Translations under genes and position numbers: made by a program | From: Bidens hawaiensis | Taxonomy: Eukaryota > Streptophyta > Magnoliopsida > Asterales > Asteraceae | DNA length: 64,000 bases | NCBI GenBank assembly: GCA_021521415.1 | Contig: JAIQDT010000059.1 | Span: 2,790,001-2,854,000, forward strand | Direction of reading: 5' to 3' | The notes under the pieces: model-generated | What the model was told of the DNA's origin: nothing | The model's input: only the letters and a program-made list of their open reading frames with translations | Database searches by the model: none | Part shown: positions 45,077 through 57,528 of the stretch, in pieces | How the letters are laid out: every line of letters starts with the position of its first letter | How positions within the stretch are numbered: the first letter of the stretch is position 1

Positions 45077-45199
45077 CTGGTCCCTAACATCTCAGATATT
45101 ATAAAGGTCTGGTCTAGATATTATAAGGTTCTGGCCCCTTTTTTCCATACTACATACATACCTTTACATGTATATATATAGGGTTCGGATCAAATACAA

Positions 45200-45375
45200 A
45201 GGAAATTAACATGCTAATTGTGAGAATCAAATCGAGTAATTATATATACAAGTAGAGTAATTACGTAATTACATCATAGAGTAATTGCATAATTACTCTA
45301 TGATGTAATTACGTAATTACTCTACTTGTATATTTAATTACTCTACTTGATTCTCACAATTAGCACGCTAGTTTT
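45200..45375. repeat. Palindromic foldback / MITE-like element
   Basis: Near-perfect inverted repeat centred near 45290: TCTCACAATTAG...GTAGAGTAATTACGTAATTA on one arm, the reverse complement on the other, arms about 80 bp. The left flank GGGTTCGGATCAAATACAAA is the kind of sequence seen at the ends of such elements; the right end is less well matched. Confidence 0.82.
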
Positions 45376-45714
45376 ATTTGTACGTTAACTTTCCCACACA
45401 CACACACACACACTCTCATACTCCTAACCATTCTTACATTCATTCAACATTTCTATATCATTCATATATCATCCATAAATTATTCACATAACATACACTT
45501 ACCACTTAAGATAAGTGTATTAACTAATCACATAGGAGTGTGCACACAGCCCCGAAAATGTAATAGAGAAAAGGGGCTAGAAACTTACATGGGTCCCTTT
45601 TTTTTTGAATTGATTGTAACACATCTCTTTAGCTGAGCACGGCTAACTGTAACAGATATAGGTGTTAATTAACTATTTTCTATCCAAGTCTTACTACTCA
45701 AGTCGTTAAGCGAA

Positions 45715-45842
45715 TCTACTTTAAGGCCAAACGAATCGAATCGAATAGGCCAAACAATCGAATCCAATAGCCAAATGAATCGAATTGCAAATGAATCGAA
45801 TTGAATAGGCCAAACGAATTGAATAGAATACCCAAACGAATC
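45715..45842. repeat. CGAATAGGCCAAA minisatellite
   Basis: Degenerate units of (C)GAATAGGCCAAACGAATCGA abutting the LTR at 45843. Confidence 0.8.
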
Positions 45843-47527
45843 TGATGTGCGTCGGATAACCCTATAACAATGACCCTCACAACTAAGCTTTAAATATAAA
45901 ACGAAAATCCTAAACCGCACACAACCGGAAAGTGTACCGATGGCAAGTAGTATAGACCTAGGAAGTCCGAGTATCGAACACTTGGACACGTAAGGACGCT
46001 AACGATCACTAACTCTAGACAAGACCTACCTTAGAATAATATTTAATTGATTTTTTGATTTTTTTTATAACTTAACTAGACTAACTAGACTGACTGACAA
46101 AACTTACCAAAAATAGAAAACTTAACGGGGAACAAACTGTGTTAACTTTGGATGGAGAAAAATGTCTACCTAGGTCTGAATCAAACTGTATGCCTAACAA
46201 GCTAATGGATTGAATGACTTCAAGACACCGGTCCCTAAAGATGACACGACTAAGGATCGCTTGGGCTCACTGGATTACCTCTCGGTCTCACTCAACAAGC
46301 CTAAACGACTCAAAATCGACTAAAACGACCAAACCGGGAAACAATTGCTAACGTGTTCTAATGTTGACTCACCTCTCGGTCTCACCAACACTCGACCCTA
46401 ATAGAAATGAATACTACACAACCAAGGATAGAGGAACAATTCAACTTAAACCAAAATAGATCAACTAATCGCTCAAAACACCTAAACCTGACAAGAAACG
46501 AACTCGCTCTCAATTAATCCTTATTCTAGCATGCAAAGGAAATGAGACAACACTAACCTCTTATCACCTCTCGGTCTCTAAGAAGGTGCCTAACCGCTGT
46601 ACTTTAACCAAATAATCACGCAACAAAACCCTACGGTAGTACCTACCGCAAACAAACCCTAAACACAAAGTCTAGAATCAAACAATGCATCGATCAATCA
46701 ACACAAAACTAATCAACCAACACAAGGGGTTTAAGCAATAAAATTGATATAATTTCCAGCCACTAAACACAACCTATTTCAAGTATAAATCAAACTTTAC
46801 AATAACAATATACGTCTATGAATCAAACAATCCAACAAGCTCATCAAACATTAACAATTATCATCATTCCTAGGTAGAACTAACAAGTTTAGCCTAGTAT
46901 AAGTTTTGGACAGCAGCAAACACTCAATAAAAACATCTTATAAACCATTCCAATCATCTCAAAAATCATTCAACAATCAATCCTACTCGTAAACACTCCA
47001 ATTTTTCAATCAATTGCAAAACAATTCAACAAAAGATCAAGAACATAAAGTTTGATGAACAATGGTTAAAGAGGAAGGATATAGGATGATTATGGTTGCT
47101 CTTTGCTACTGTAAAACTGATGAGAAACATCCCCGAGGCTTGGTTCTTGTGTCTTCTTCCTTCCCTAGCCGCCAACACCTCCCAACCCTAGCCACTCCTA
47201 AGCTTTTTCTCTTTTTTTCCTTGCTGAAAGTTCCGACCGGAAATCCTTGGGCAGCCTAGGGTTTTTAGTTTTTTATGTTATAATATAAAAGGTAGGAATG
47301 GGCTTGTCCAACATGTAATCGGGCCGGGCTTTGAGCTTTGTCTTGAAATTATATGCGTAAAAGACCCGTAAACTGCTCGAGAAGCTCGGTTTTTCTTCCT
47401 TTCCACCCTTTGCCTACAAGATAAATAAAAATATGTAAAACCTATATAAAACAAGTTAAAACATATAAAATATAATATAATACGTAGATAAAAGGCGCGG
47501 AAAATACGTGTGTTTTTCAACACATCA
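45843..47527 (-). mobile_element. Gypsy LTR, minus-oriented, with adjacent polypurine relic
   Basis: TGATGTG to CACATCA, 1685 bp; same family as 1-1248 and 51741-53421. On its right, in minus reading, TGTGGGGATATT precedes the LTR start exactly as at 23273-23285, so this is a 3' LTR with a scrap of internal sequence, not a clean solo LTR. No primer site on the left; flanks GAATC and AATAT do not match. The open stretch 47062-47259 belongs to the LTR. It carries the GAGACCGAGAGGT word three times. Confidence 0.85.
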
Positions 47528-49669
47528 AATATCCCCACAAGGCTCATTTTATTAAAAATGCGCGGAATCGACTCTGTCAATCGAATCAAATTCTTAAAAA
47601 TGCGATTCAGATCGGGTTTTCTTACTCTTTCATTATAAACGTTTTCTTTCAACTACCCAAGGCTCATTTTATCCTTTTTAATGAGTTATGGGTCCTACAA
47701 CCGCACCCATTTGCTCCACAGATGGTCTGAATGCCACCCATTCATCCCGAATCATTTCAAACAACTCATTAATAATCAAGTTTATGTGTTCCTATACTCT
47801 ATAGTAATCCGACCTCAAATACTTTACCTTTTCATGAACCGAACGCTACTTGTTTTACCTGAACAGAACCAACTAACCCATTTACTCACAAGTTCATTAC
47901 TTTCTCAATAATTATGATCCGATCTATCATCCTACCAAGTTTCATTCCAACACGTTCATGAAAAGTAAGCATTTTTAATAAAAACATACCTAAGAGGTTT
48001 ATGTTTGAAATAACTCGAATAGTCCAAAACTAGATCAATCGAACTCCTATTTAGGTGATTCAAGCAGCCACGGAACCGTTTTCCACGATATACGAACATA
48101 TTAGCTCTTCACACTGGAAACCGCCACTACAGTCTCCGGGAAAGCCAACAGTCGCCAGAAAACTCCAGTTTTCACCGTTACGGTTTCCTTGATAAAAACT
48201 GGACTTCCCAACCTCTGATCGAAGATATATTAGTTACGTTTTTCATTAATATGTCATGAACACTCAGTTAAAATTTGAGAACGATCCGATGGTTAGATCT
48301 CTAGGAATCGTCAGATCTTTGCGGATTGCTCTCACACAAACAAGATTTTGATAAAGACGGAGGTTAGAGGTGAAGATTATTATAAAATGAGTTGGTGGCT
48401 AAGATAGGGGTATTAACTTTTCATCTAATGACACTTAACCCCCATAGTTTAGACAATTGCATTTATCTTCTATAATTCAATTAAACCCGATTCATTTAAA
48501 TACTGAACGAAACTTGGGAAGTTAAAAGTCTACCCACCTTATAAGAGGTTTCGTCCTCTAAACCTGCTTAGTCCTTGTAAAAGGAATACTTACTGTATTC
48601 ATGTGCTTTCCTGAACCGTCTTGGCATCCTAGCTTACCGATTTATCCTTTGTCTTACAATAATCGAGTGATGTTCATGAGTTTTATCTGTCTTAGGTAGC
48701 TTGTTCATGAAGTCCTCGATGATATGCTTCCTTATCCAGACTTAGAAAATTCCCATAATTTTCTTAAGCATGCTTTTCTTTCTTGTCATTCAAATAGAAA
48801 CATTGCACATACTATCACACTTAGCACTGAATGAATCTCCTGTCCAATTACAACCTTTAACAAACATACTAATTTTCAATACGTTCAAAACATATTAATT
48901 CCATAAAAGGAAGCCTTTCCGGATTCTCCTTAAGGGTTAATTCTTGAAATCTCTTTGCCTATTCCTTAAAATAGAACACCTCTTACAATTCTTGAGCACA
49001 ATCGTGACATAACTTGATGGAGAACTCCTCAAATCACCATTTAATCCTTCTTCCATTTTTTAGCTCTTCACTAACACATAGGTTTCATGTTGTAGCTGTC
49101 TAAGGTAGCTTGATAATGAAGTCCATGTTGATGCATTTTCCTTTTCTTGACTAATCAAGTCTCGTCTTGTCCTATGATTCCATTGTTGTCTATCACTGCA
49201 TATCAGGTTTCCTGATATATCATAAATACTTATCTTAACTAACTTCCTTTCCAGGCATGTACTGACCTTTATACGGACATTTATAATACTATTCTATCTT
49301 ACCATTCTAGATGGCCTCCCGCTCATGATCACATGATTATCAGTCATAGCACTAATCATTCGTTTTAAGACTCAGTTCAGATAAACATAAGTCTAAACCA
49401 TCTCTATGCCTTCCTTGCATGTCTTTCCATCTTCTGTCCTTTGTTTCTTCCAACCTCTTGTTGTGTTGATACGGTTCCACCTTCGTAACACTTGCGGTTG
49501 TTTCCATCCGCATAGGCAAAGTATCCTGTCTTTCCACAGTCGTCACATACCATGAACTCATCTTCACTGAACTTCTACGTAAGGGATTCATTTTCATCCG
49601 TGTCTGCCTTCACTATAACCAAAATTTTTTCCTTTCGAAACCTTGATGTAAACCGAGTATCTTTGTCTG
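47528..49669 (-). mobile_element. Decayed chromovirus (Ty3/gypsy) fragments
   Basis: On the minus strand I can read scraps only: a gag zinc-knuckle-like CDDCGKTGYFAYADGNNRKC (about 49548-49480, with the His lost), two integrase-like pieces (MDFIIKLP near 49115; EDFMNKLPKTDKTH near 48715), and at 48530-48560 GAGGACGAAACCTC followed by AAGGTGGGTAGACT. The last is the usual sequence between chromovirus pol and its 3' LTR. LTR-like sequence then continues to about 47680. Full of stops and rearranged. Confidence 0.5.
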
Positions 49670-50744
49670 TGTTGGGTCATAAATTGACAAGGAAAATTGG
49701 AATCTTCTCAACCTCCTTAGAAATGGCTAAGTATGAAACTCGAGCAAGCTTAGATCTTCGAGCACGACTTTTACTAGCTCGAGCATGATATCTTACTCGT
49801 GTAAGGTTATCTTCTGGAATATCTTCTAAGTGTTTAAAGCTTCGAGCAAGCTAAACTTCGTCAAGCAAGGATGTTTTTCATCAAGCACGGTTTGTATTTA
49901 TGCAAACACTTTATCTATCCAAGCTTAAATCAAGACAAACAAGCATTTTTGTGGGTTGATCGGGGATATAATAAAGGATGATCTCAAGCATTCTTGTGAG
50001 GAGTTAAGAAAATATTATAAGTAAAGCTCCGAGCATGGCTCAATATTGAGCAAGGTTCAGTACTTGAGCATACAGGACTTGTTCATAATAATCCTTAGTG
50101 GTGGTTGAAGAGATCAAGGAAGAATATGTTTGCTCGTGGGATTGGTCCGAGTAAAGTTGGGATTAATCAGAATGAATGAAGTCTACTAGAGTAGAATATT
50201 TTCTAAGGAAAATATTCTAAGTAAAATCTTCTCGAAGAAATGCTTCGAGCACACTCAAGGTTGCAATGTCTGCTCGACAAGGATAAATCATACACAAAGA
50301 CCTAAGTTTACACTTATGTTTATCTTATTGTATCATTAGGGTTTCTAGAAGGAACGTCTGTGGGCCTATATAAAGAATACTAGGTTACATCATTGGGTAT
50401 GCATGATACGTGAAAGACTAAGACTTCAACCCATGCAAACCTAGTACATAAAAATACGTCTGCCGCCATTATGAAAACAAAGAGTGACCTAAGAGAATAT
50501 TTTTTAGTTTTCGAGGGATCTGCACCAGGCGTTCCCTAAAAGCTTTCAGTGTACTTGATTGAATATTTATATATATTGGAAATCTTTTAAGTGAATCGCG
50601 TGCGTGTACTACTTATAATCATACTACATCACCAATATCCTGATTATATCTTATTTCATTCGATATTTTCAGTGGATCTTTGCAAACTGATTTCGTGTTT
50701 ATTATTGTCGACTATTTTGTTAGAACGAAATCTCGGTCCTGACA
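49670..50744 (+). mobile_element. 5' LTR of a family 1 copia element
   Basis: TGTTGGGTCA to TCCTGACA, 1075 bp, followed by two bases and a primer site. It matches the LTR at 26342 at the start (CTTCTCAACCTCCT, ATGGCTAAGTATG) and carries CGAGCA words, fewer and more decayed than there. TATATAAAG near 50373 is the likely TATA box. Only about 400 bp of the internal region follows before other sequence begins. Confidence 0.9.
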
Positions 50745-50746
50745 AG

Positions 50747-50758
50747 TGGTATCAGAGC
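50747..50758 (+). other. Primer binding site, tRNA-iMet
   Basis: TGGTATCAGAGC, exact copia consensus. Confidence 0.93.
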
Positions 50759-51011
50759 TGTGTACGATCTGGGAAGACCATTTTGTTGAAATATATTGTG
50801 ATTGTGAAGCTTTGCATTAGATTTGGGTTATTTGAGGTCTAAAAGTGTTCTTGTCCTTGCTTTTAATTTGTTTTTGAGTCTTTTTGTGTTTAGATTTTGA
50901 TCAAGACTATTTTTTCTATGCAGATCCAAGATCTCTTGAATCTGCAAAGTTTTTCAAACTTTTCATCAAAATATTTTATTAAGGCTCTTTATATAATTTT
51001 TGAAAAGAACA

Positions 51012-51150
51012 AATGGATGATCAAGAAGTGTCCACTAATAAGATTCCCAGATTTGAAATGACCTTGAAAGATGATGCATATGACACTTAGGATCTCTAGA
51101 TGTTACAGCTTGAAACTCAATGTGCGGAATCCATCGAGAATGAACAAAAC
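51012..51150 (+). pseudogene. Copia gag start, truncated
   Basis: Opens MDDQEVSTNKIPRFEMTLKD and runs into stops within 30 codons; sequence of the next element begins near 51150. Position after the primer site supports gag. Confidence 0.5.
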
Positions 51151-51480
51151 AAGTAAACATTAAGCATGTATTTCATCGATAACTTCAAAGATACAAAATA
51201 TGACACTTTGACTACTTTCTCTCTCTACCCTCTTAATCTAACATCTGCCAAAAATCTACATAATAACACAAGTATTTCTAGGACTCAACATGAAAGACAA
51301 TATGGACGTATATGATATATGGCGCATATGTTATGCACCGCATAACATATGCGTTCCATATGACTTATGCGCTATTCAACATAAAATTTATACATTTGAC
51401 ACTTTTAACCCTATACAATCATATCTAATACATCTAAGACCCTAGCAATAGACATTATGCTCTAAAAAACTCCCCTTGGA
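51150..51480 (-). mobile_element. Start of family 2 copia 3' LTR (minus), with polypurine tract
   Basis: Downstream of the family 2 ORF on the minus strand, CCAAGGGGAGTTTTTTAGAG (51460-51479) looks like a polypurine tract. The sequence beyond it has several GCATATG/GCATAAG words (51310-51375), the same vocabulary as the array upstream of the ORF. The left edge joins the truncated gag; no LTR end was fixed. Confidence 0.5.
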
Positions 51481-51507
51481 TGTTGCTAGGTCTTCGATCT
51501 TCACGTT

Positions 51508-51684
51508 TCAGTCTTTTATTCCAAAAACCTTTTCTTTATACTCCCTCCTCATATCACCACCAGCTTGACTTTGTTCTTGATTAGGTTCTACTTCAACCAC
51601 TGATTCAATAATAGATTCAGCTTCACCACTTGTACCAGAACCAACCAACACACCTAAACCACCACCGGCACTTGGATCATCCTG

Positions 51685-51735
<51 letters not shown>
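51508..51735 (-). pseudogene. Family 2 accessory ORF, C-terminal part
   Basis: An (Asp)n run encoded by a (GAT)n repeat, then DPSAGGGLGVLVGSGTSGEA, EVEPNQEQSQAGGDMRREYK and a stop at 51508-51510. It is continuous with 53422-53694 across the solo LTR. It ends much earlier than families 1 and 3, without their aromatic C-terminal domain, so the 3' part is deleted or absent. Confidence 0.6.
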
Positions 51736-51737
<2 letters not shown>

Positions 51738-51740
51738 TAT
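51736..51740. repeat. Target site duplication ATTAT, left copy
   Basis: Exact partner at 53422-53426. Confidence 0.95.
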
Positions 51741-53421
51741 TGATGTGTGTCTAATAACCCTATAATAATGACCCTCACAACTAAGCTTTAATATTAAAAC
51801 GAAAATCCTAAAATCACACACAACCGGCAAGTGTACCGATCGCAAGTAGTATAGACCTAGGAAGTCCGAGTATCAAACACGTGGACACGTAAGACGCTAA
51901 CGATTACTAACCCTAGACAAGACCTACCTAAGAATAATAATTGATTGATTTTTGGTTTTTAATTAACTTAACTGAACTAACTGGATTAACTAACAAAACT
52001 TACCTAAAATAGGAAAATTAACGAAAAACTAACTGAGTTGACTTCGGATAGAGAAAAACGTCTACCTAGGTCTGAATCAAATTGTAGGCCTAACAAGCTA
52101 ATGGATTGAATGACTTCAAGACACCGTTCCCTAAAGATGACATGACTAAGGATCGCTCGGGCTCACTGGATCACCTCTCGATCTCACTCAACAAGCCTAA
52201 ACTACTCAAAATCGCCTAAAACGACCAAACCGGGAAACAATTGCTAACGTGTTCTAATGCTAGATCACCTCTCGGTCTCACCAACACTCGACCCTAATGG
52301 CAATGAATACTACACAACCAAGGATAGAGGAACAATTCAACTTAAACCAAAATTGATCAACTAGTCGCTCAAACACCTAAACCTGACAAGAAACGAACTC
52401 GCTCTCGCGCAATCCTTATTCTAGCATGCTAAGGCAATGAGACAACCCTAACTTCTTATCACCTCTCGGTCTCAAAGAAGGTGTCTAACCACTGTACTTA
52501 ATCCAAATAATCACGCAACAAAACCTTACGGTGGTACCTACCGCAAACAAACCCTAAACACAAAGTCTAGAATCAAACAATGCATCGATCAATCAATACA
52601 AAACTAATCAACCGACACACGGGGTTTATGCAATAATTCACCAAAATTTCCAGCCACTAAACACAACCTATTTCAAGTCTAAATCAAACTTTGCAACAAC
52701 AATTCAAGTCTATCATTCAAACAATCCATAAAACTCATCAAAACCTAACAATTAACATCATTCCTAGGTAGAACTTACAAGATTAGCCTATGATCATGTT
52801 TGGACAGCGGCTAACATTCAATAAAAACATCATATAACTCATACCATTCATCATAATAATCGTCCAACAATCAATTCTACTCTTAAACAATTCAATCTCT
52901 TAAGCACTTGCAAAACAATTCAACAATTAAGCAAGAAACTAAAATTGTATGAACAATGAAAAAGAGGTAAGGATATGAGATGTTCTGGGGCTGCTCTCGG
53001 CTGTAAAAAACAGTGGTGAATGATCCCGAGGCTTGGTTCTTGTGTCTTCTTCCTTCCCTAGCCGCTACACGATCAAAACCTAAGCCGAAAAAACTTTTTC
53101 TCTCTTCCTCCCTTCTGCTCCTGGTCCGATCGCAGCTTAGCTGCCTTCCTAGGGTTTTTCATTTTTTTTATATATTATATTATAATGTAAGATTTGGGCC
53201 TCATGATGCATACGGGCCGGACCTTGAATTTTTACTTGAAAACGTATGCGTAAAAGGCTTGTAAACCCCTCCAAAAGCTCGGTTTCTTCTTCCTTGTAAC
53301 CCATAACCTACAATATGAATAAACTTACGTAAAACCTATCTAAAACAAGTTAAAACATATAAAATATAATATAATATGTAGATAAAACGTGCGGAAAATA
53401 CGTGTGTTTTACAACACATCA
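51741..53421 (-). mobile_element. Solo gypsy LTR in family 2 accessory ORF
   Basis: TGATGTG to CACATCA, 1681 bp, with ATTAT on both sides and no internal sequence: a textbook solo LTR left by LTR-LTR recombination. Same family as 1-1248 and 45843-47527. Three GAGACCGAGAGGT words, one with a mismatch. Confidence 0.95.
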
Positions 53422-55451
53422 ATTATCATCATGAGATGGAGAATCTCCATAATCCAATAATTCTTCATCTTCTTCCTCATCCTCAGGATCTATAGACTCA
53501 GCAACAGCTGGTATAATCTGTTCTATGACTTGCTCCACCCTCGGCTCAATAACTGACTCAACTGTGATTTGCTCCAACACAGGCTCAACAATTTGTTCCG
53601 GTTCATGTGTAAATACAGAAGATGATCCTCCAACATTAGATATATCAACATGTATCGTTGGCTCATCAATTTTCCCTTTGCCCTTTGAATCTACTCAATC
53701 TTGATCGTATTGCATTTTGAATTCGATCTCATCCATCAACGCTTCACCACTATATACCTTCGTAAGCACAGTATCATCCGACTTTTCAACCTCACCTCTT
53801 AAATCTATACCCAATTTTGCTTCCGACACAGCAAAACATTTCATATGAAGATTTAACAGATCAGCTTGTTGTTTCCGCCTTAATTCACCATCCTCAATCA
53901 TTTTTCTTTGTTCAGCATTCTCCTTCCTTAGTCTATCATTTTCAATCACCAGAATATCAATCTTAATCCCTTGTTTAGTAACAGTAGCCTTTAAAGAATC
54001 ATGATCTCTAAATGCGGGAAAATCTCCAAAACAACTTGCATCAAGAGACGGTAAGCTAAAATCAGGATTTTTTTCAGTTGGTTTTGGTGAAACATGTGGA
54101 ACTTGAGCTTGTGGAGATGGTTCCACCATAGGAGTTTTCAACACATTGTCATCTTTGCTCAAATCAACAGCTGGTTCTTCCATAACAGACTTTGGATTAA
54201 TAGGAGTCACGATAACCTCTTGTTCTTCACTATCCGGCTCATCTATAAGCTTCAACTGTGGAGATGTAGTCCGTTTAGATTTCTTTTTAATACGAACAAC
54301 CTTTGACTTCACTGGCTTTTCAACAACTTTTGGAATGTCTCATCTTGTTAATCGGTAGACTTACGTTTCTTCAAACTCTCAACCCGCTTTTCAAACATAG
54401 CCCTGGGATTGGCTAATATCATTATCCGACCTTCCGAATCAGATTCAGTTTCCTTCGGATCTTTTTTAGATGTAGCTGAGTATACTTCATCCTCAGTTAC
54501 TGGCATTATAACTTCCTTCTTCATAACTTTTCTCTTTTTCTTCTTAGGAGTAACAGATTCTCGTTCAGAGTCTGAATCAATCTTGATAAACCTCTTACCT
54601 ACTGGTTTAAACTCTAAGATTAATCTTTCTTCTTCAGCTCTTTCAGAGTCACTTCCATCATTCCTCCATTTGCTATCAGTAGGAGCCACATAATCAGGAT
54701 TCTTCAAATATCCGAATAATCCTCTGAATTTAGGAATGTCAGCTTCTTTAACATTTTTGTACGAAGCAAGTTTTGACAGATTATTGCCTGTGACCTGATC
54801 CAAAAATATCTTTGGTTCCTCCTTTTTGACTTTTGGAAATACTTCTTCAACAAACATCTGAACAATTCTTGGATATTGCAACCATTGTTCATCTCCAAAA
54901 TTCATCTTCATATTGTCCAAAATCATACGTGAGAAATTGTACTTTAGGTTCAAACACAAAGCAGCCATCATACTTATCTGATAATCCAAGATTTCCTCGT
55001 AACCACCTTTCCGATGTCCAAGGCAATGTACCATAATATGAACAAGATACTTAAACGGCCTTGACATTGCAGTCTTCCTCAACGCTAATCTGTTCAATTT
55101 TTCTCTGTAACCCATTCCAAGCGTACACCCTTTCACCATTCTTTCATCTAACTCAACAGGATCTGACGCTTCATCTCCGAACTCCAAGACCTTCCTTATC
55201 GGGGCTTCATTCACTACTATCCTCTAACCTTGAACAATGGAATGAATATCTGTCCCAAAAACTTTGGCAGTACTCCAGAACTCTGTCACAATACTCTCAT
55301 AAGGATCTACTGAATGTGTAATCGCCTTGTAAATTCTGCATCTCTTCAAGAATGGCATGATTACTTTAAACTTTGCAGCTTTGGGATCCTTTTCATTCAA
55401 ATAAGCACAGATGTTGTGCTTTGGATCAGTAATCTTAGCTTTCTTAACCAT
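53422..55451 (-). pseudogene. Family 2 accessory ORF, main part
   Basis: Starts ATG 55451 directly after TTTGTGTTTGTAG, an acceptor-like sequence. Readable blocks: PKHNICAYLNEKDPKAAKFK, FLKRCRIYKAITHSVDPYES and a TAG at 55224-55226. In the same frame come EAPIRKVLEFGDEASDPVEL, FKYLVHIMVHCLGHRKGGYE, CLNLKYNFSRMILDNMKMNF and QYPRIVQMFVEEVFPKVKKE, then an acidic and basic linker with KKKKRKVMKK (nuclear-signal-like). A frameshift near 54340 leads to a Pro/Ser-rich and coiled-coil stretch (IENDRLRKENAEQRKMIEDG), a stop at 53695, then an acidic tail. Homologous block by block to 14767-16221. Function unknown. Confidence 0.75.
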
Positions 55452-55489
55452 CTACAAACACAAACACATAATCATGTTAATATTGGATT

Positions 55490-56425
55490 CATACAGCGTA
55501 TATGTTTGTTTTAGCGTATATGTTTGTTTCAGCATATATGTCCAATTCTACGTATAGTCCTGTTAGCGTATAAGTTGGTCACTATGTATAAGTCAGGAAC
55601 TAGCGTATATGTATAGATCAACTATGAATGTTTTAGCGTATAAGTATATTCAACGTATAAGTCTAACACAACGTATAAGTCCAATATAACATATAACTTA
55701 AACTCCGTATAAGTAAGTAACATATACGGCGTATAAGTTCATCAACTTATATGATTGGGAACTTTTGACTTTGGTCAACGCACAACATATACTCCATATA
55801 TGTATGAACATATACGGTGTATATGTCTTGTTTTGACCAAAAATAAAAATCTTCAAATTTACACAATGTTATGAATCAAAATATATTCTACAATTATCGT
55901 TTCTGGCTGATTATTATACATATGAGATCAATTTCATGAATTAAGCATTTTTAATTGGTGAAAATTCATTAACTATGAATGGATAAGTTTTCATTTCAGA
56001 TCTAACCCATTAAACCCCTGATAATTCAATTAAGTGCTATCAAAACACTCGTAATATCAATCCAAAGCTTAATCAAGTATGGTTTGCATCAACAATTGGA
56101 TTATTCATGTCAATTTGAACATATACGTGGTCTGAGTTACTGTTTAATATCAGATCTAGATTAACAAATCACCTTTATGATCTGAATTGGTGTGTGAATC
56201 ACCAAAGCAATCAATCACACTCAAAATAACAATCTCAAACACTTTTTGGAAAAGATTTAGGATAGAGAGAAATTCAAAGATCAGGTGCATAAGTACTGAC
56301 TTATACGCCGTATATCTCTTATATATACTCTTCAACATATGCGGCGTATAAGTGTGAGACTTATACGGCACATAACTTATGCAGCGTATAAGTCTCAATA
56401 CTTATACGTTGCATAAGTATTTCCT
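55490..56425. repeat. GCGTATAAG / CGTATATG motif array
   Basis: Upstream of the family 2 ORF. At least 16 words of the type (A/G)CGTATAAGT or GCGTATATG at 55497-55830 and about eight more, in both orientations, at 56300-56425 (CTTATACGCCGTATA, GCGGCGTATAAG). Between them is plain AT-rich sequence. The array is cut on the right by the family 1 LTR at 56485. Confidence 0.82.
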
Positions 56426-56484
56426 TGACAACTCAGATTTCATGTCCTGTTCACACCAATGTATTGTTCCAAGTACAAATTAAT

Positions 56485-57516
56485 TGTTAGGACCGGGTGT
56501 CAAGTGCAAACCTTAGAAAGGCTGGCAAGAACACACTAACTCAGTTACCCAAAGGCCTATTGAATATCCCGGCGAAATCAGGATATCCAACGAATGGGAA
56601 CGAAGGTGTGATGTTGTAGACATGAAACAATAACAAATAATCAATAAGAACACAATCAAAGACAAAGATTCACTGTATTTAATATATCATTAAATAGAAC
56701 AGTGAGAGGAATGTCTAGGGTTTCGTGAATTGACGACGGTGGCTGTACGAGGAAACAAATAAAATATTTGCTAAGAATGTTTCTCGTATTCCGTGTCACG
56801 TCTGCCCTAAAATGGAAACCTAGGACCCTATTTATAGACCCAGACATTCCTTCTAGAATCCCTAATTATTACATAATGAAAGACAAAATAAATACAAGTG
56901 TAAGAGTCTTCGAGTAAGGTTTGTCTCTTGCTCGAGCAGACTCAGTACGCAAGGTATGCTCGATGAGTGTCTTCGAGCATACTTTACTTAGAATATTTTC
57001 CAATGAAAATATTCTCCTCTAGGAGTCTTCATTCCTCTTGACCAGTCCTTGCTTTGCTCGAACTAATCCATCGAGCAAGCTTATTCTTCTTTATGTCTTC
57101 AATCTTATCATATGACTTATTCAGCAATCTTTAGCATGCTCGGATGTAAATCTTGCTTGAGATTGAATCATGCTCGTAGTCTATGCTTGGAGCACATGAC
57201 ATCTTTTTATTGCATCCATGCTCGTCACCCTGTGCTCGGACATCATGTGCTCATAACACTTGGTTAAAACTTGAATGATCAAGCTGTTTGCTCGATTGGC
57301 AATCCATGCTCGATAAAAGAATACTATTGCTTGTTGAAGTGTAGCTTGCTCGAAGCCTTAACACTTAGAGAAATCAATAATAAATGGTTCTGAAGACCTT
57401 CCTCGAAGTAGTAAAATCATGCTCGATAGTCTAGGCTTGCTCGAAGTCCATACTTAGCCATTTCCTGAGGAGGTTGAGAAGATTCCAATCTTTCTTATCA
57501 AAAATCCGACCCAACA
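56485..57516 (-). mobile_element. 3' LTR of minus-strand family 1 copia
   Basis: In minus reading TGTTGGGTCGG to GGTCCTAACA, 1032 bp, with a polypurine tract before it. It has many CGAGCA words and a TATAAATA box (about 56830). It ends the element whose accessory ORF occupies 57746-63449 and whose 5' half lies right of the window; it was inserted into, or joined to, the family 2 element. Confidence 0.92.
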
Positions 57517-57528
57517 ATCTCTCCCTAG
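57517..57528 (-). other. Polypurine tract of minus-strand family 1 copia
   Basis: CTAGGGAGAGAT on the minus strand, directly before the LTR. Confidence 0.8.

Larger units (their letters stand above)
41397..45842 (-). mobile_element. Decayed gypsy-type LTR region, minus-oriented
   Basis: Starts TGTCACGCCCC, the reverse complement of a chromovirus LTR end, directly in copia gag. No coding sequence of its own was recognised in 4.4 kb; it holds satellites, a hAT (43988-45076) and a foldback element. The right limit is set by the next LTR; the true end of this LTR is not clear, and two or more fragments may be joined. Confidence 0.5.

Noticed and set aside
47062..47259. Small ORF in a gypsy LTR, with a partner at 53013-53264
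   Set aside because: Both lie antisense in homologous LTRs and their proteins diverge with frame changes; only the DNA is conserved.
45843..47527. Clean solo LTR
   Set aside because: Flanking pentamers do not match and a polypurine relic adjoins the LTR start, so it is better read as a 3' LTR with lost internal region.
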